A stretch of 64,000 bases of DNA from Campylobacter peloridis LMG 23910 (GCF_000816785.1 NZ_CP007766.1:1302001-1366000); one strand, 5' to 3'. Shown: positions 16,150 through 24,884, counted from the stretch's first letter. Numbers and translations: made by a program. Notes: generated from the letters alone by a model not told the origin.

Positions 16150-18221
16150 ATTTTTTCCCTTTTATTTGAAATTTGCTTTGTTATAAAAATACCCACAATG
16201 AGTAAGATTAAAACCATAAACTGAGGTATGATACTCTCATAGTAAGGATAAATTCCAAGCCATAAAATTCCTTCAAAATCAAAAGGAAGCAAGCTTGGAG
16301 TGATAACCTTAGCTTCTATGAGCTCACCAATGCCTTTGCCCATAAAGACAAAAACCATGTAAAAAATAATGTATGAAGTTATATAAAAAAATTGTTTTAC
16401 TGGTATTTTTAAAGCACCAGCTTTTAATAAATAATAAAGTATGATAAGTATAATTAATCCACTAGCTAATCCTATAAATATAAAACTATAATCTGTGCTT
16501 GTTTTTGCATCAAACAATAAAGCCTGATAAAAAAGAATAGTCTCAGCACCTTCTCTATATACAGCTAAAAACACACTAAACCATAAAGTTTTTGCTGAAT
16601 TATTTGATATAGCCTCTATTGCTTGAGTTTTTATGTGATTTGTCCATTTTTTATTTTGTGCATTAGATAAAAGCCAAAAACCAACATAAAAAAGCAATGC
16701 CACAGCCACAAGCATGGTAATACCTTCTAATAACTCTCTACTTTGCCCTGCTTGTTCTTTAAAAATCCATGAAATAAAAAATGCCGTTACAAAACTTAAA
16801 AATACCCCGCTCCAAAGTGCTGAATATACTATATTTAAACGCTTTTTATTGCCACTTTGAACTAAGTATGAAACTATAGCTACAATGATAATTAAAGCTT
16901 CTAAGCCTTCTCTTAAAATAATACCCAAAGCCCATATAAACAAAGACATAGGCGAAGATTCTTGAATTTTATCTAAAGAGCTTTCTATCAAGGTGCTAAG
17001 CTCGTCAAAATTTTGTTTTAATTCTTCTTTAGAAGCACTTGCTTTAATAAGTGCAACACCTTTTGAAAAATAACTTTCTATTTTTAATTTTAAAGCACTA
17101 TCAATAGCACCAATTTTACTTTCCATACCACTTGCTTCAAAAATATCTAAATAAACATTTTGTAAAGCATCTATACTATTTAAGCTAAAGCCTTCATAAT
17201 TTTGCAAAATATCATTTAAAGCAATTTTGATATCATCATATACTTTAGTATAATTTTTAGCATTTATAGCACTTTCATCATAGCCTTTAACCTGAAGTAA
17301 AGCTAATTCTTCTTTAGGTAAAGCTAAAAATGCTTCATATAATAAATCTGATATATTTGCAATTTCATCTCTAATAGTTTTTTCATCTAAAGTATTAGCA
17401 TTGATTTTTCTTATAATAGTTCTAAGCTTGGTTTGAATTTTTTTATCCACACCTGCTTTAGTGTATCTTGCTACTAAAACTTCTACTTTTGAATTTCTAT
17501 AGTCTTCAAACAATGCTGATTGAATCAAATCTTTAGCTTTTTGATAATCTTTATTTACAAAAGCTAATGCAGCTTGATCAAGCTTTGAAATCATGGAATC
17601 CATCAAAAATTGTAATCTTGCATCTAAAGCCGAAGCTTCTTGTAAAGCTAACAATGCTTCATCCTCTTGAGTGTTTTGTTTTTGAGCGGCCAAATTTTGA
17701 GTTGAATTTTGTGGGATTTGCTCTTTAATATCTTCTCCAAGCAAAGCCGCAAACATTGCTTGTGCTTGTGCTTGACGCTGTTTTTCTGCTTCTATAGAAG
17801 ACTTTTGTGCTTCTTCTTCATTGTAATTAGTATCGCTAACTTCAGCTTTTAGTTGAAAACCTTTCTCTAAAATAGGAACTATTTCATCTAAATCAAAATA
17901 CAAACTGCTAATTAAAGCCTCTATTTTAGAAAAATCTTCTTTATCTTTATACATTTTTCTTAAATTAACAAATTTACGCTCCATAATGATGGCTTTTCTA
18001 CCTACATTGCGACCAATTGAACCCTCCATGGTTTCAAAATGTTGAAAATACGCATCTTCAGCCTTTTTTTTCGCTTCTAAATTTTTATTTTCTTTGTATA
18101 AATTCATACTCTCATCTAAAATTTGCTTGATTGAGTGAACTTCTTTTTGATAATCAATTTCTCTAGCATAAACAATAGAACAAAATGAAAAAATCATTAA
18201 TAAAATTATTCTTTTTAACAC
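16146..18221 (-). CDS. FTR1-family iron permease with periplasmic N-terminal domain (Cj1658/FetM-like)
   Basis: 691 residues starting at a GTG, with GGAG 7 nt upstream. A signal peptide (cut near SIVYA) leads into a mostly helical periplasmic region of about 400 residues. A membrane domain of seven or so helices follows, with the two REXXE motifs of FTR1 permeases: REGLE near residue 437 and REGAE near 555. In FTR1 proteins these glutamates carry iron across the membrane. It is the first gene of the iron operon and overlaps p19. The long N-terminal part is longer than in yeast Ftr1 or EfeU and resembles the FetM type that works with P19/FetP. Confidence 0.93.
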   Translation of the reverse strand: MLKRIILLMIFSFCSIVYAREIDYQKEVHSIKQILDESMNLYKENKNLEAKKKAEDAYFQHFETMEGSIGRNVGRKAIIMERKFVNLRKMYKDKEDFSKIEALISSLYFDLDEIVPILEKGFQLKAEVSDTNYNEEEAQKSSIEAEKQRQAQAQAMFAALLGEDIKEQIPQNSTQNLAAQKQNTQEDEALLALQEASALDARLQFLMDSMISKLDQAALAFVNKDYQKAKDLIQSALFEDYRNSKVEVLVARYTKAGVDKKIQTKLRTIIRKINANTLDEKTIRDEIANISDLLYEAFLALPKEELALLQVKGYDESAINAKNYTKVYDDIKIALNDILQNYEGFSLNSIDALQNVYLDIFEASGMESKIGAIDSALKLKIESYFSKGVALIKASASKEELKQNFDELSTLIESSLDKIQESSPMSLFIWALGIILREGLEALIIIVAIVSYLVQSGNKKRLNIVYSALWSGVFLSFVTAFFISWIFKEQAGQSRELLEGITMLVAVALLFYVGFWLLSNAQNKKWTNHIKTQAIEAISNNSAKTLWFSVFLAVYREGAETILFYQALLFDAKTSTDYSFIFIGLASGLIILIILYYLLKAGALKIPVKQFFYITSYIIFYMVFVFMGKGIGELIEAKVITPSLLPFDFEGILWLGIYPYYESIIPQFMVLILLIVGIFITKQISNKREKI

Positions 18222-18232
18222 TATTTTACTCC

Positions 18233-18251
18233 AAAAATGATATTCATTTTT
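18233..18251 (-). promoter_or_regulatory. Putative Fur box 2, next to the ftr1 ribosome site
   Basis: AAAAATGA and TCATTTTT arms around TAT. The core AATGATATTCATT matches 12 of 13 bases of the consensus Fur core. It ends 12 nt before the GTG, so bound Fur would block the early transcribed region. Confidence 0.65.
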
Positions 18252-18293
18252 AAAATCATAGTCGCAAGTATATTACTTAAATTCTTAAATTTA

Positions 18294-18312
18294 GATAAAC
18301 ATTATCATTATT
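18294..18312 (-). promoter_or_regulatory. Putative Fur box 1 upstream of the iron operon
   Basis: On the minus strand, 16 of 19 bases match the consensus Fur box GATAATGATAATCATTATC. It lies about 75 nt before the ftr1 start, where a -35/-10 region is expected (TATGAT at 18255-18260). Confidence 0.7.
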
Positions 18313-18445
18313 TATTTCATTATAAATCATACAAAAATACTACAAAATGCTACTTTTTTATACAAAATTAGATAAAAAATTATCAAAAATCTAAATTCCA
18401 TTTATTTTTTATTTATTTTTACTTTTAAAACAAACTTTTATTTGC

Positions 18446-18451
18446 TAATAT
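18446..18451 (+). promoter_or_regulatory. Possible -10 box of dctA
   Basis: TAATAT about 30 nt before the ATG at 18481, in the spacer shared with the iron operon. Weak single-hexamer evidence. Confidence 0.3.
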
Positions 18452-18480
18452 ACACTGCTTATAAAATAAAAGGAGTTTTT

Positions 18481-19857
18481 ATGCTAGTAATCACTCATGA
18501 AAAACCAAGTAAAATGAAAAAATTAGTAAAGAATTTGGGATTTTGGGTTGTTTTGGGAATTATTGCTGGTATTAGCCTTGGTTTATTAGATAAAGAACTA
18601 GCTTTAGCTAGTAAAATCGGTGTAGATTATTTCATACATGCTTTAAAAATTTTAATTGGGCCTATTATATTTTTAACCATAGTTTTAGGTGTAATTAGTC
18701 TTGAAAGCCTAAAGCAAGTTGGCAGTATAGGTGCTAAAGCTTTGATATATTTTGAAGTAGTTAGCACTTTTGCCTTAGCGATAGGAATTTTTATGGCTAA
18801 TGTTTTAGGACCTGGTAAAGGAATGAATCTTGATCCAAATACCTTAGATAAAGATAGCGTTGCACAATTTGTTAATAACAATGTAGAATTAAATGCACAA
18901 AATGAAATATTACATATTTTAAAAGATGCTATACCAACTGATATCATCGCAGCTTTTAGCGAAGGAAAAACTTTACAAATTCTAGTTATTGCAATTGCTT
19001 GTGCTTTTATCATTTCACTAATGAGAATTGATGAGAGAAAGCCTATACAAAGAACTTTAGAAATTATGCAAAGTTTTGTTTTTAAAATTTTAGAAATCAT
19101 TATGTATTTTTCGCCTATTGCAGCTTTTTCAGCAATGGCATTTTTAGTAGCAAAATACGGGCTTGAATCTTTACTAAATTTAGGGTATTTACTTGTAGTG
19201 ATGTTGCTTGCTTCTTTGCTTTTTATTTTTGGAGTTTTAGGAATTATTTGCTTTATTGCTAAGGTCAATATTTTTAAATTTATGCGTTTTATATCAAGAG
19301 AAGTTTTGATAGTTTTTGCTACTAGTTCTAGCGAATCAGCCCTAGCACCACTTATGAGAAAACTTGAAAAAGCAGGAATTTCAAAAGCCACTGTGGGTTT
19401 GGTTCTTCCTACTGGATATAGTTTTAATCTTGATTGTACTAATATATACTTAGCAATGAGCTTAATTTTTCTAGCACAAGCTTTCAATGTAGAGCTTTCC
19501 TTAACTCATGAAATTAGTATTTTAATCGTTTTAATGATAGCATCAAAAGGAGCAGTTGGAGTAACTGGCTCGGGCTTTATCATACTTGGAAGCACACTTG
19601 CAGCTTTATCTAATATGCATATAGCTGAGGCAAACAACGGCTTAGGAGCAAATTTAGGCGAAGTTTTACCTGTGGCTGCTATTTCTATACTTTTAGGAGT
19701 AGATAAATTTATGTCTGAAATCCGTGCTGTAGGAAATTTATGTGGCAATAGCGTAGCTGCTTTAATCGTAGCTATTTGGGATAAACAAATAGACTGGGAT
19801 AAATTTCGCTACGCACTTGATCATCCAGAAGAATTTGCTAATGCAGGTTTTGATTAA
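18481..19857 (+). CDS. dctA: C4-dicarboxylate:cation symporter, DctA family
   Basis: 458 residues. I chose the ATG at 18481 because AAGGAG lies 6 nt upstream; a TTG at 18442 has none. The protein has the dicarboxylate/amino-acid:cation symporter layout with eight helices and two re-entrant hairpins. Diagnostic motifs are ATSSSESALAPL (hairpin 1), GYSFNLDCTNIY (helix 7), KGAVGVTGSGF (hairpin 2) and LGVDKFMSEIRAVGNLCGN (helix 8), close to E. coli DctA. It most likely takes up succinate, fumarate, malate or aspartate across the inner membrane, important carbon sources for Campylobacter. DctA proteins normally have NLDGT where this has NLDCT. Substrate choice between C4 acids and glutamate is not certain. 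It converges with the next gene with a 4-nt overlap. Confidence 0.88.
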   Translation: MLVITHEKPSKMKKLVKNLGFWVVLGIIAGISLGLLDKELALASKIGVDYFIHALKILIGPIIFLTIVLGVISLESLKQVGSIGAKALIYFEVVSTFALAIGIFMANVLGPGKGMNLDPNTLDKDSVAQFVNNNVELNAQNEILHILKDAIPTDIIAAFSEGKTLQILVIAIACAFIISLMRIDERKPIQRTLEIMQSFVFKILEIIMYFSPIAAFSAMAFLVAKYGLESLLNLGYLLVVMLLASLLFIFGVLGIICFIAKVNIFKFMRFISREVLIVFATSSSESALAPLMRKLEKAGISKATVGLVLPTGYSFNLDCTNIYLAMSLIFLAQAFNVELSLTHEISILIVLMIASKGAVGVTGSGFIILGSTLAALSNMHIAEANNGLGANLGEVLPVAAISILLGVDKFMSEIRAVGNLCGNSVAALIVAIWDKQIDWDKFRYALDHPEEFANAGFD

Positions 19858-20711
19858 AAAACCTCTTTTTGAATTTTTTCTACATATTTTTCTCTTAGTT
19901 TTTGGGTATAAAAGCCTATTTTACCATCATTGATAATCTTACTATCTGCTTTTATAACTCCTAAAATCAAAAAAGTAGCCGCACAAATAAATACCTCATC
20001 AGCCTCATACACTTCTTTCATACTAAAAGCTCTTTGATTTATTTTAAGATCTAATTCTTTAGCAAATTTTAAAATATTTTTACGGCGAATTCCTGGCAAA
20101 ATCTCATTAGAAAAAGGTTTGGTGATTAAAGTTTTATCTTTTATAATAAAAACTGAACTGCTAGAAGCTTCTGTTACTAAAGCATTTTCTATCATAAAAG
20201 CTTCAAAAACTTTAGCTTTTACCGCTTCTTCTTTAGCAAGGCATTGAGCTAGCAGTGAAATTGATTTTATATCCCTTCTTTTCCATCTTAAATCAGGTGT
20301 TGAAATCACGCTTACTCCGCTATTAACAAATTCATGCTCAATCACCTTGCATTCAAAAGCAAAAGCCATAATAGTAGGCTTTAAACCCTTTAAAAGCGCA
20401 AAATTTCTACTAGCAACCCCTCTACTAACTTGCATATAAAGCCCACCTTCTTTGAGAGAATTTTTAGCAATTAATTGTTTTAAAACATCTTCAAATTCTT
20501 CTTTAGTATAGGGAAATTCTAATTCAATTTGTGCCAAACTACGCTCAAAACGCTCCCAAAATTCTTCTTTATCAGCCATTTTTGCATTTACCACAGGAAC
20601 TACCTCATAAATTCCATCTCCAAAAATGAATCCTCTATCAAAAATACTTATTTTTGCTTCATTAGCTTTCATAAATTCATCATTTAAAAATACTATTTCT
20701 TTTTCTTGCAT
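19854..20711 (-). CDS. dat: Class IV PLP aminotransferase, D-alanine transaminase-like
   Basis: 285 residues, the usual length for D-amino-acid transaminases. The N-terminus FDRGFIFGDGIYEVVPV and the Schiff-base lysine in RDIKSISLL (Lys149) match Bacillus-type D-alanine aminotransferase more closely than IlvE. The phosphate-binding segments TEASSSSVF and LPGIRR are present. Such enzymes exchange amino groups between D-alanine, D-glutamate and keto acids, feeding peptidoglycan. A branched-chain or 4-amino-4-deoxychorismate role cannot be excluded. AAAGGAG lies 5 nt before the ATG. It is 11 nt downstream of the GT90 gene, so the two are probably cotranscribed. Confidence 0.8.
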   Translation of the reverse strand: MQEKEIVFLNDEFMKANEAKISIFDRGFIFGDGIYEVVPVVNAKMADKEEFWERFERSLAQIELEFPYTKEEFEDVLKQLIAKNSLKEGGLYMQVSRGVASRNFALLKGLKPTIMAFAFECKVIEHEFVNSGVSVISTPDLRWKRRDIKSISLLAQCLAKEEAVKAKVFEAFMIENALVTEASSSSVFIIKDKTLITKPFSNEILPGIRRKNILKFAKELDLKINQRAFSMKEVYEADEVFICAATFLILGVIKADSKIINDGKIGFYTQKLREKYVEKIQKEVF

Positions 20712-20722
20712 TTTAAGCTCCT

Positions 20723-21700
20723 TTAATCAAATAAATCAATAATATCTTGTGGTAAATCCAGTTGCTTTGAATAGTAAAAATATTTTGCTAAAACTAAAAT
20801 TCCTATATAAAATTCCATCTTTTCATCTAAAAATTGTTCAATATAATTGTGAGCATTTTGGATAATCTCTTTTGCTTTAAGCGGATTTGTTAGATAATAA
20901 TCAATTAAATCTTCTACATTCTCATAATCATCATCAATTAAAGCAAAATGTTCATTGGGGATTAACTTTCCTTCCATAAACCAAGTCTCATAACGCATTT
21001 TTGGTGCAAAGACTAAGGAATTTGTTTTCATAACCCATTTTAAGTTACTTGCCACATCATTACCTTCTAATGAAAGTAAAAATTTAAACTGAGTTTGATA
21101 GGCTCTGTTGATTTTAAAATTTATTTTTTTAATCCATTTTTCAGCTTGAATTTTTCTACCACCAACATGAGCAATATCACAACGCTCATTATCAAAATAT
21201 TTCTCAAAAAATTTAATACGATGGGACTGATAAATCGCACCTCTAAAAAAAAGTAAATCCTTTTTATCTTCAAATTGATTTTTATCTTGTATAAAATTAA
21301 AATGCCTGTTTTTATCTAATTTTAAAATGATATTATTAAATCCATTTTCAACTGGTCTTGATTTAGCTATACTTGGATATTTAAGATTATAACTAATATC
21401 TCCAAAGCCTTTAATCCATAAAAAATCATCATTAAAATACTTACTAATCGCATATGCATCATAAGCGTAAGAAGTTTTTTTAAAGGGAAATTTTCCTATT
21501 TTTTCATAATTTTCAAATTTTTTTATATCAAAAAAATCATTTTGCAGATTATAATAATTTAAACGAGTAATAATATTATCTATATTTTTTGATTTTAAAA
21601 TTTCTTTTAAAATATTTTGTAATTGATTTTGATAAATTTTTCTAGGTATAAAACTTTTAGCTATACCCTTAACATTCATCATAAATCTTGAATCAGCCAT
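20723..21700 (-). CDS. GT90 (CAP10/LpsA-like) glycosyltransferase
   Basis: 325 residues from the ATG at 21700; a TTG at 21718 is the alternative. The core of the CAP10/KDEL family is visible: LLFFRGAIYQSHR, then LSLEGNDVASNLKWVMKTNSLV, with APKMRYETWFMEGKLIPNEHF and DDDYENVEDLI following. Family members transfer xylose or glucose; bacterial LpsA-like ones act on lipo-oligosaccharide in the cytoplasm or at the inner membrane. The acceptor and sugar here are unknown. It sits outside the main LOS locus, in a two-gene unit with a D-amino-acid transaminase. I do not recall this pair in C. jejuni at this site, so it may be a lineage-specific insertion. Confidence 0.75.
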   Translation of the reverse strand: MADSRFMMNVKGIAKSFIPRKIYQNQLQNILKEILKSKNIDNIITRLNYYNLQNDFFDIKKFENYEKIGKFPFKKTSYAYDAYAISKYFNDDFLWIKGFGDISYNLKYPSIAKSRPVENGFNNIILKLDKNRHFNFIQDKNQFEDKKDLLFFRGAIYQSHRIKFFEKYFDNERCDIAHVGGRKIQAEKWIKKINFKINRAYQTQFKFLLSLEGNDVASNLKWVMKTNSLVFAPKMRYETWFMEGKLIPNEHFALIDDDYENVEDLIDYYLTNPLKAKEIIQNAHNYIEQFLDEKMEFYIGILVLAKYFYYSKQLDLPQDIIDLFD

Positions 21701-21794
21701 TTTTTCTTTCTCAAACAATAAAATAAAATGAATTCTAACACAATATTGTTATTTACAAGAGTTAAAAATTTATTTTTTTTAAAAACTAACATGC

Positions 21795-21800
21795 TAAAAT
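21795..21800 (+). promoter_or_regulatory. Possible -10 box before the 163-aa membrane protein gene
   Basis: TGCTAAAAT, an extended -10-like sequence 26 nt before the ATG at 21826. Confidence 0.35.
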
Positions 21801-21825
21801 CACAAAAAATAATTTAGGTAAAATA

Positions 21826-22317
21826 ATGAAAATTCAAGAATTTGTTTTAAAATTTATTTTTAAAATCTCTAATCAACCTGTTAATTTAAGAGATTTGTTA
21901 GAAGCCAATGCTTTATTAAATGAAGGAATGATGATAGATCCTGCGAAATTAAATTTTAAATTTAGAGTTTTTAATTCTTATTTAATTTATGCACTTTTTT
22001 GTGTTTTTATTTTAGTTCCTTTGCTCATCATAACGCATTATTTTTTAACCATCATTGACTTTCATATTAGCATACTAAGTGCTGTTTTTGTAACTGCTTG
22101 TGTATTTATAGGTTATGATTTGTTTAAAATTTATACTAGAAAAATCATAAGTAAAAAATTACTAAAAAAAGCTTGGATGTTGCATTTTCCATATTTTGCT
22201 TATGAAAAATACTCAAAAATAGCTGAAGAAATTTACAACCAAGCTATTAAAGAAGAAATTCCAAAAAATCAACTTGAACAATATGTTTTAGAAAAAATTA
22301 TTCAAACGCAAAATTAA
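21826..22317 (+). CDS. Two-helix membrane protein of unknown function (Cj0691-like)
   Basis: 163 residues. An N-terminal amphipathic stretch of about 50 residues is followed by two hydrophobic helices (about 52-75 and 83-103), then a basic, partly helical C-terminal tail of about 55 residues in the cytoplasm. I recognise no domain. A TTAGG site precedes the ATG. It converges with the FtsL-like gene with a 4-nt overlap. The position beside rsmH and the division genes is conserved in C. jejuni as I recall, but no function can be read from the sequence. Confidence 0.75.
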   Translation: MKIQEFVLKFIFKISNQPVNLRDLLEANALLNEGMMIDPAKLNFKFRVFNSYLIYALFCVFILVPLLIITHYFLTIIDFHISILSAVFVTACVFIGYDLFKIYTRKIISKKLLKKAWMLHFPYFAYEKYSKIAEEIYNQAIKEEIPKNQLEQYVLEKIIQTQN

Positions 22318-23246
22318 TCTAAATAATCCAAAACTTGATTTTGAAAATAAAGTGCTTCAAGTTGTCTTTGGAGTTCTTTATTTTCTTCATCTAAAACCCA
22401 TTCTTGCGATCTTAAATCAGCAATATCCCTACTTATATAATAAATTTGATTTCTTATGTAAATTTGTGGAAAAAACACTAACAAAGCAAACACAATAATC
22501 ATCATCGCATAAAGTAAATTTTTTGGACTTAAATTTTTATTTTCCTCGCTGACTATGCTATCTAAAAGTTCGTATTTATCCTCTTGAGTATATTCTTCAT
22601 TCTCCTCTTGTCTAACTTTTTCTTCTAGAATTTGCTGTCTTTGTTGTGCTAATTTTTCTTTTTCTTTAATCTCCTCTTGCTCTTTTTTTATTTTCTCATT
22701 TTCTATTTTTCGTTGCTCTTTTAATTCTTGCTTGATTTTAGCTTTTTCTTTTCTCTTTATTTTTATATCTTGAATTTTTAACGAAACAAAAGCATTGCTT
22801 TTAATAAAAATTTTTGAAAATTTAAGGGAGTCTTTTTTTATTATTTGCTCATTTTGTATTTTTGGTGTAGCGGTATCTTGATTTATTTTGGAATTTTTTG
22901 ATAACTTTGTATTTTTTTCGTTTTTTTTATCTAATTTACCTTTTTGTTTTTTAAAGAAATTAAAATGAATTTTAAAAGGTTTTTTTTCTTCTAATTTTAC
23001 ATTAATTAGATCTTCTTTTAAATAAATATTAGATTGTTTTTTTGGTTTTTCTTCGTATTCTTCATCAAAATCTGTAAATTTAGGCCGTTTTTTGCGATGA
23101 ATTCTATTTTTTAAGATATGATCACTTTCGTTAAATTGATATTCTGATTCCTCATAAGGCCTGCCTTCTTTAATAGCCCTAGAGTATTTAAGCATTTTTT
23201 CGCGTATATTTTGCTTTTCTTTTAAAAAATCATCATCAATCATCAT
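22314..23246 (-). CDS. Membrane-anchored coiled-coil protein, FtsL-like topology (Cj0692c-like)
   Basis: 310 residues. The first 245 or so are very charged and cytoplasmic: a basic part, then a long Lys/Glu-rich coiled coil (about 160-215). One membrane helix follows (LLYAMMIIVFALLVFF), and then a C-terminal segment of about 50 residues with Leu/Ile at heptad spacing, ending NQVLDYLD. A single helix followed by a short periplasmic leucine zipper is the FtsL/DivIC layout. The gene begins directly after the rsmH stop (TAA then ATG), where ftsL sits in most bacteria. I therefore suggest a divergent FtsL with an added cytoplasmic domain. It is usually annotated only as a membrane protein; the long N-terminal part is not FtsL-like. 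Confidence 0.6.
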   Translation of the reverse strand: MMIDDDFLKEKQNIREKMLKYSRAIKEGRPYEESEYQFNESDHILKNRIHRKKRPKFTDFDEEYEEKPKKQSNIYLKEDLINVKLEEKKPFKIHFNFFKKQKGKLDKKNEKNTKLSKNSKINQDTATPKIQNEQIIKKDSLKFSKIFIKSNAFVSLKIQDIKIKRKEKAKIKQELKEQRKIENEKIKKEQEEIKEKEKLAQQRQQILEEKVRQEENEEYTQEDKYELLDSIVSEENKNLSPKNLLYAMMIIVFALLVFFPQIYIRNQIYYISRDIADLRSQEWVLDEENKELQRQLEALYFQNQVLDYLD

Positions 23247-24164
23247 TTACCTAAAATAAAAAATTCTCATTTTTGCACAGCTTGATCTGCTATTATAGCT
23301 TATTTCTTCTTTGGAAGCACTTATGGCTTTTTTACTTAAAATTTTACCAAGGCTATGATTTTTACCACATTCACATTTCATAGCTCTTTCATCACATATA
23401 CAATCTTTTTCCCATCTTTTAAAAGTATTTTTTACTAATCTATCTTCTAAAGAATGAAAACTAATGATAGCAAATTTGCAATTTTTTAGCTTTGCTTTTT
23501 CTATATTTTCAAGCAAAGTTTTCAATTCACCAAGCTCATCATTTACTTCTATGCGTAAAGCCTGAAAAACAAGCAAAGCCAAAGACACATTGCGTCCTTT
23601 TAATTTAGCATTACCGATAATTTTATTTAATTCTTTTGCGCTTGTAATTTCTTTTTCAATCCTTGTGCTAATGATTTTTTGCGCAAGCATTGAAGCAACA
23701 GGTGCTAAATCTCCATAGTCTCTAAAAATCCGCTCCAAATCTTCTTTGGTATAAGAATTTACCACTTCTTTTGCACTTAAAGGATTATTTTGATCCATTC
23801 TCATATCTAAAAAATCAGAATGTAAAGAAAATCCCCTATCATTTTTATCAAGCTGCAAAGAAGAAACACCAATATCTGCTAGAATTCCCCTTAAATTTTG
23901 AGTATTAATGCAACTTAAAATATCTTTAAAACCCATATGCTTAAAAAGCACTCTATTGCTAAATTCTTTTAAAAATTCCTTAGAAAAATTTAAGGCTTCT
24001 AAATCTTTATCACAAGCAATTAATTTCAGTTTTTTATGATTTTGCAATAAAGCTTTAGAATGTCCACCATAACCTAAAGTACAATCTAAAAAATCTCCAT
24101 CACTAAAATCATCAAAAACATCTAAAACCTCTTGCAATAAAACAGGAATATGCGGACTTTGCAA
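23247..24164 (-). CDS. rsmH: 16S rRNA (cytosine1402-N4)-methyltransferase
   Basis: 305 residues, normal for RsmH/MraW. The N-terminus SPHIPVLLQEVLD, the SAM-binding LDCTLGYGGHSKALL and the loop ADIGVSSLQLD are diagnostic, as are RGFS and IISFHSLEDRLVK near the C-terminus. The enzyme methylates N4 of C1402 in the ribosomal P site using S-adenosylmethionine. A C-terminal cluster of five cysteines (CICDERAMKCECG) might bind zinc. The start is a TTG with AAAGGA 6 nt upstream. It is followed without a gap by the FtsL-like gene, keeping an rsmH-ftsL order seen in classical division clusters. Confidence 0.95.
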   Translation of the reverse strand: MQSPHIPVLLQEVLDVFDDFSDGDFLDCTLGYGGHSKALLQNHKKLKLIACDKDLEALNFSKEFLKEFSNRVLFKHMGFKDILSCINTQNLRGILADIGVSSLQLDKNDRGFSLHSDFLDMRMDQNNPLSAKEVVNSYTKEDLERIFRDYGDLAPVASMLAQKIISTRIEKEITSAKELNKIIGNAKLKGRNVSLALLVFQALRIEVNDELGELKTLLENIEKAKLKNCKFAIISFHSLEDRLVKNTFKRWEKDCICDERAMKCECGKNHSLGKILSKKAISASKEEISYNSRSSCAKMRIFYFR

Positions 24165-24188
24165 AATAATCCTTTAAATATTTTTTAG

Positions 24189-24194
24189 TATAAT
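24189..24194 (+). promoter_or_regulatory. Predicted -10 box before the aldolase-like gene
   Basis: TATAAT preceded by G, 31 nt before the ATG at 24225, in the 60-base divergent spacer with rsmH. It may start the aldolase-ppiD-ftsA-ftsZ transcript. Confidence 0.5.
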
Positions 24195-24224
24195 ATCTTA
24201 ATTAAGTTTAAAATAAGGTTTTTA

Positions 24225-24803
24225 ATGGATAAAGAAAATATTACCAACCAAATTCAAGCCCTTGCATCATCTATGTTTAAAAAAAATTTTTTTGGGATTT
24301 GTCATGGCTCAGTATCTGCAAAACTCTCACAAAGCTCTTTTCTTATCAATAAAAATGATGCTTTTTTAAATCAATTAAATGAAAAAAATTTAAATACTTT
24401 AAAATTCACAAAAGATTATAGCTGGAGTGAAGCAAGCAAAGATTGTGAGGTTCACAAAAGCATTTATGAGAATATTCCAGAAGCCAAATTTATATGCTTT
24501 GCTTGTCCAGCATATACTTTATCTATGAGTTTAAATTATGATTTTATAACCCCGCAAGATTATTTTGGAGAAATTTTTTTAAAAGAAATTCATGTTTATA
24601 ATCCTAAAAATTATGAAGATTGGGAAGATAGATCTCAAACAGAAATTTATCGTCATATGCTTGAAAAAAAACAAAATTTTATAGTGATTAAAGGATATGG
24701 AATTTTTGCTTATGGTAGAACTAGCTATGAACTTGGAAAAATCATAGATTTAATTGAAAATTCTTGTAAAATTATTCATCTTGCCGAAACAAATTTATCA
24801 TGA
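24225..24803 (+). CDS. Degenerate class II aldolase/adducin-family protein
   Basis: 192 residues with the class II aldolase/adducin fold: the N-terminal GICHGSVSAKL segment replaces the usual GNLS loop, and IKGYGIFAYGRTSYEL matches the NHG..v.G..l.eA region. Real family enzymes hold a metal with an HxH pair after the first third; here that place reads CFACP, so both histidines are gone. A further His normally found in the NHG motif is Tyr. The protein is therefore probably not an aldolase and may bind a ligand or partner. It is read in the same direction as ppiD, ftsA and ftsZ from a TATAAT-like promoter; its link to division or envelope work rests only on position. Confidence 0.75.
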   Translation: MDKENITNQIQALASSMFKKNFFGICHGSVSAKLSQSSFLINKNDAFLNQLNEKNLNTLKFTKDYSWSEASKDCEVHKSIYENIPEAKFICFACPAYTLSMSLNYDFITPQDYFGEIFLKEIHVYNPKNYEDWEDRSQTEIYRHMLEKKQNFIVIKGYGIFAYGRTSYELGKIIDLIENSCKIIHLAETNLS

Positions 24804-24842
24804 AAATTTTAAAAATTAATTTTTTATTAATCACAAATTATT

Positions 24843-24848
24843 TATAAT
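24843..24848 (+). promoter_or_regulatory. Predicted -10 box of ppiD-ftsA-ftsZ
   Basis: TATAAT in TTATTTATAATGTG, 37 nt before the ATG at 24885. Confidence 0.55.
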
Positions 24849-24884
24849 GTGTGGTTTTAGATTATTATTTGGATTGGGGTAAAA

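Noticed and set aside
18627-19487. A 286-codon minus-strand frame opposite dctA
   Set aside because: It is the antisense of a real transporter with strong family motifs, rich in Lys/Ile/Ser as expected for a shadow, with no recognisable domain.
22620-22760. Lys/Glu-rich part of the FtsL-like protein as low-complexity non-coding DNA
   Set aside because: The frame continues through to a good membrane helix and zipper, and the gene begins at the rsmH stop.
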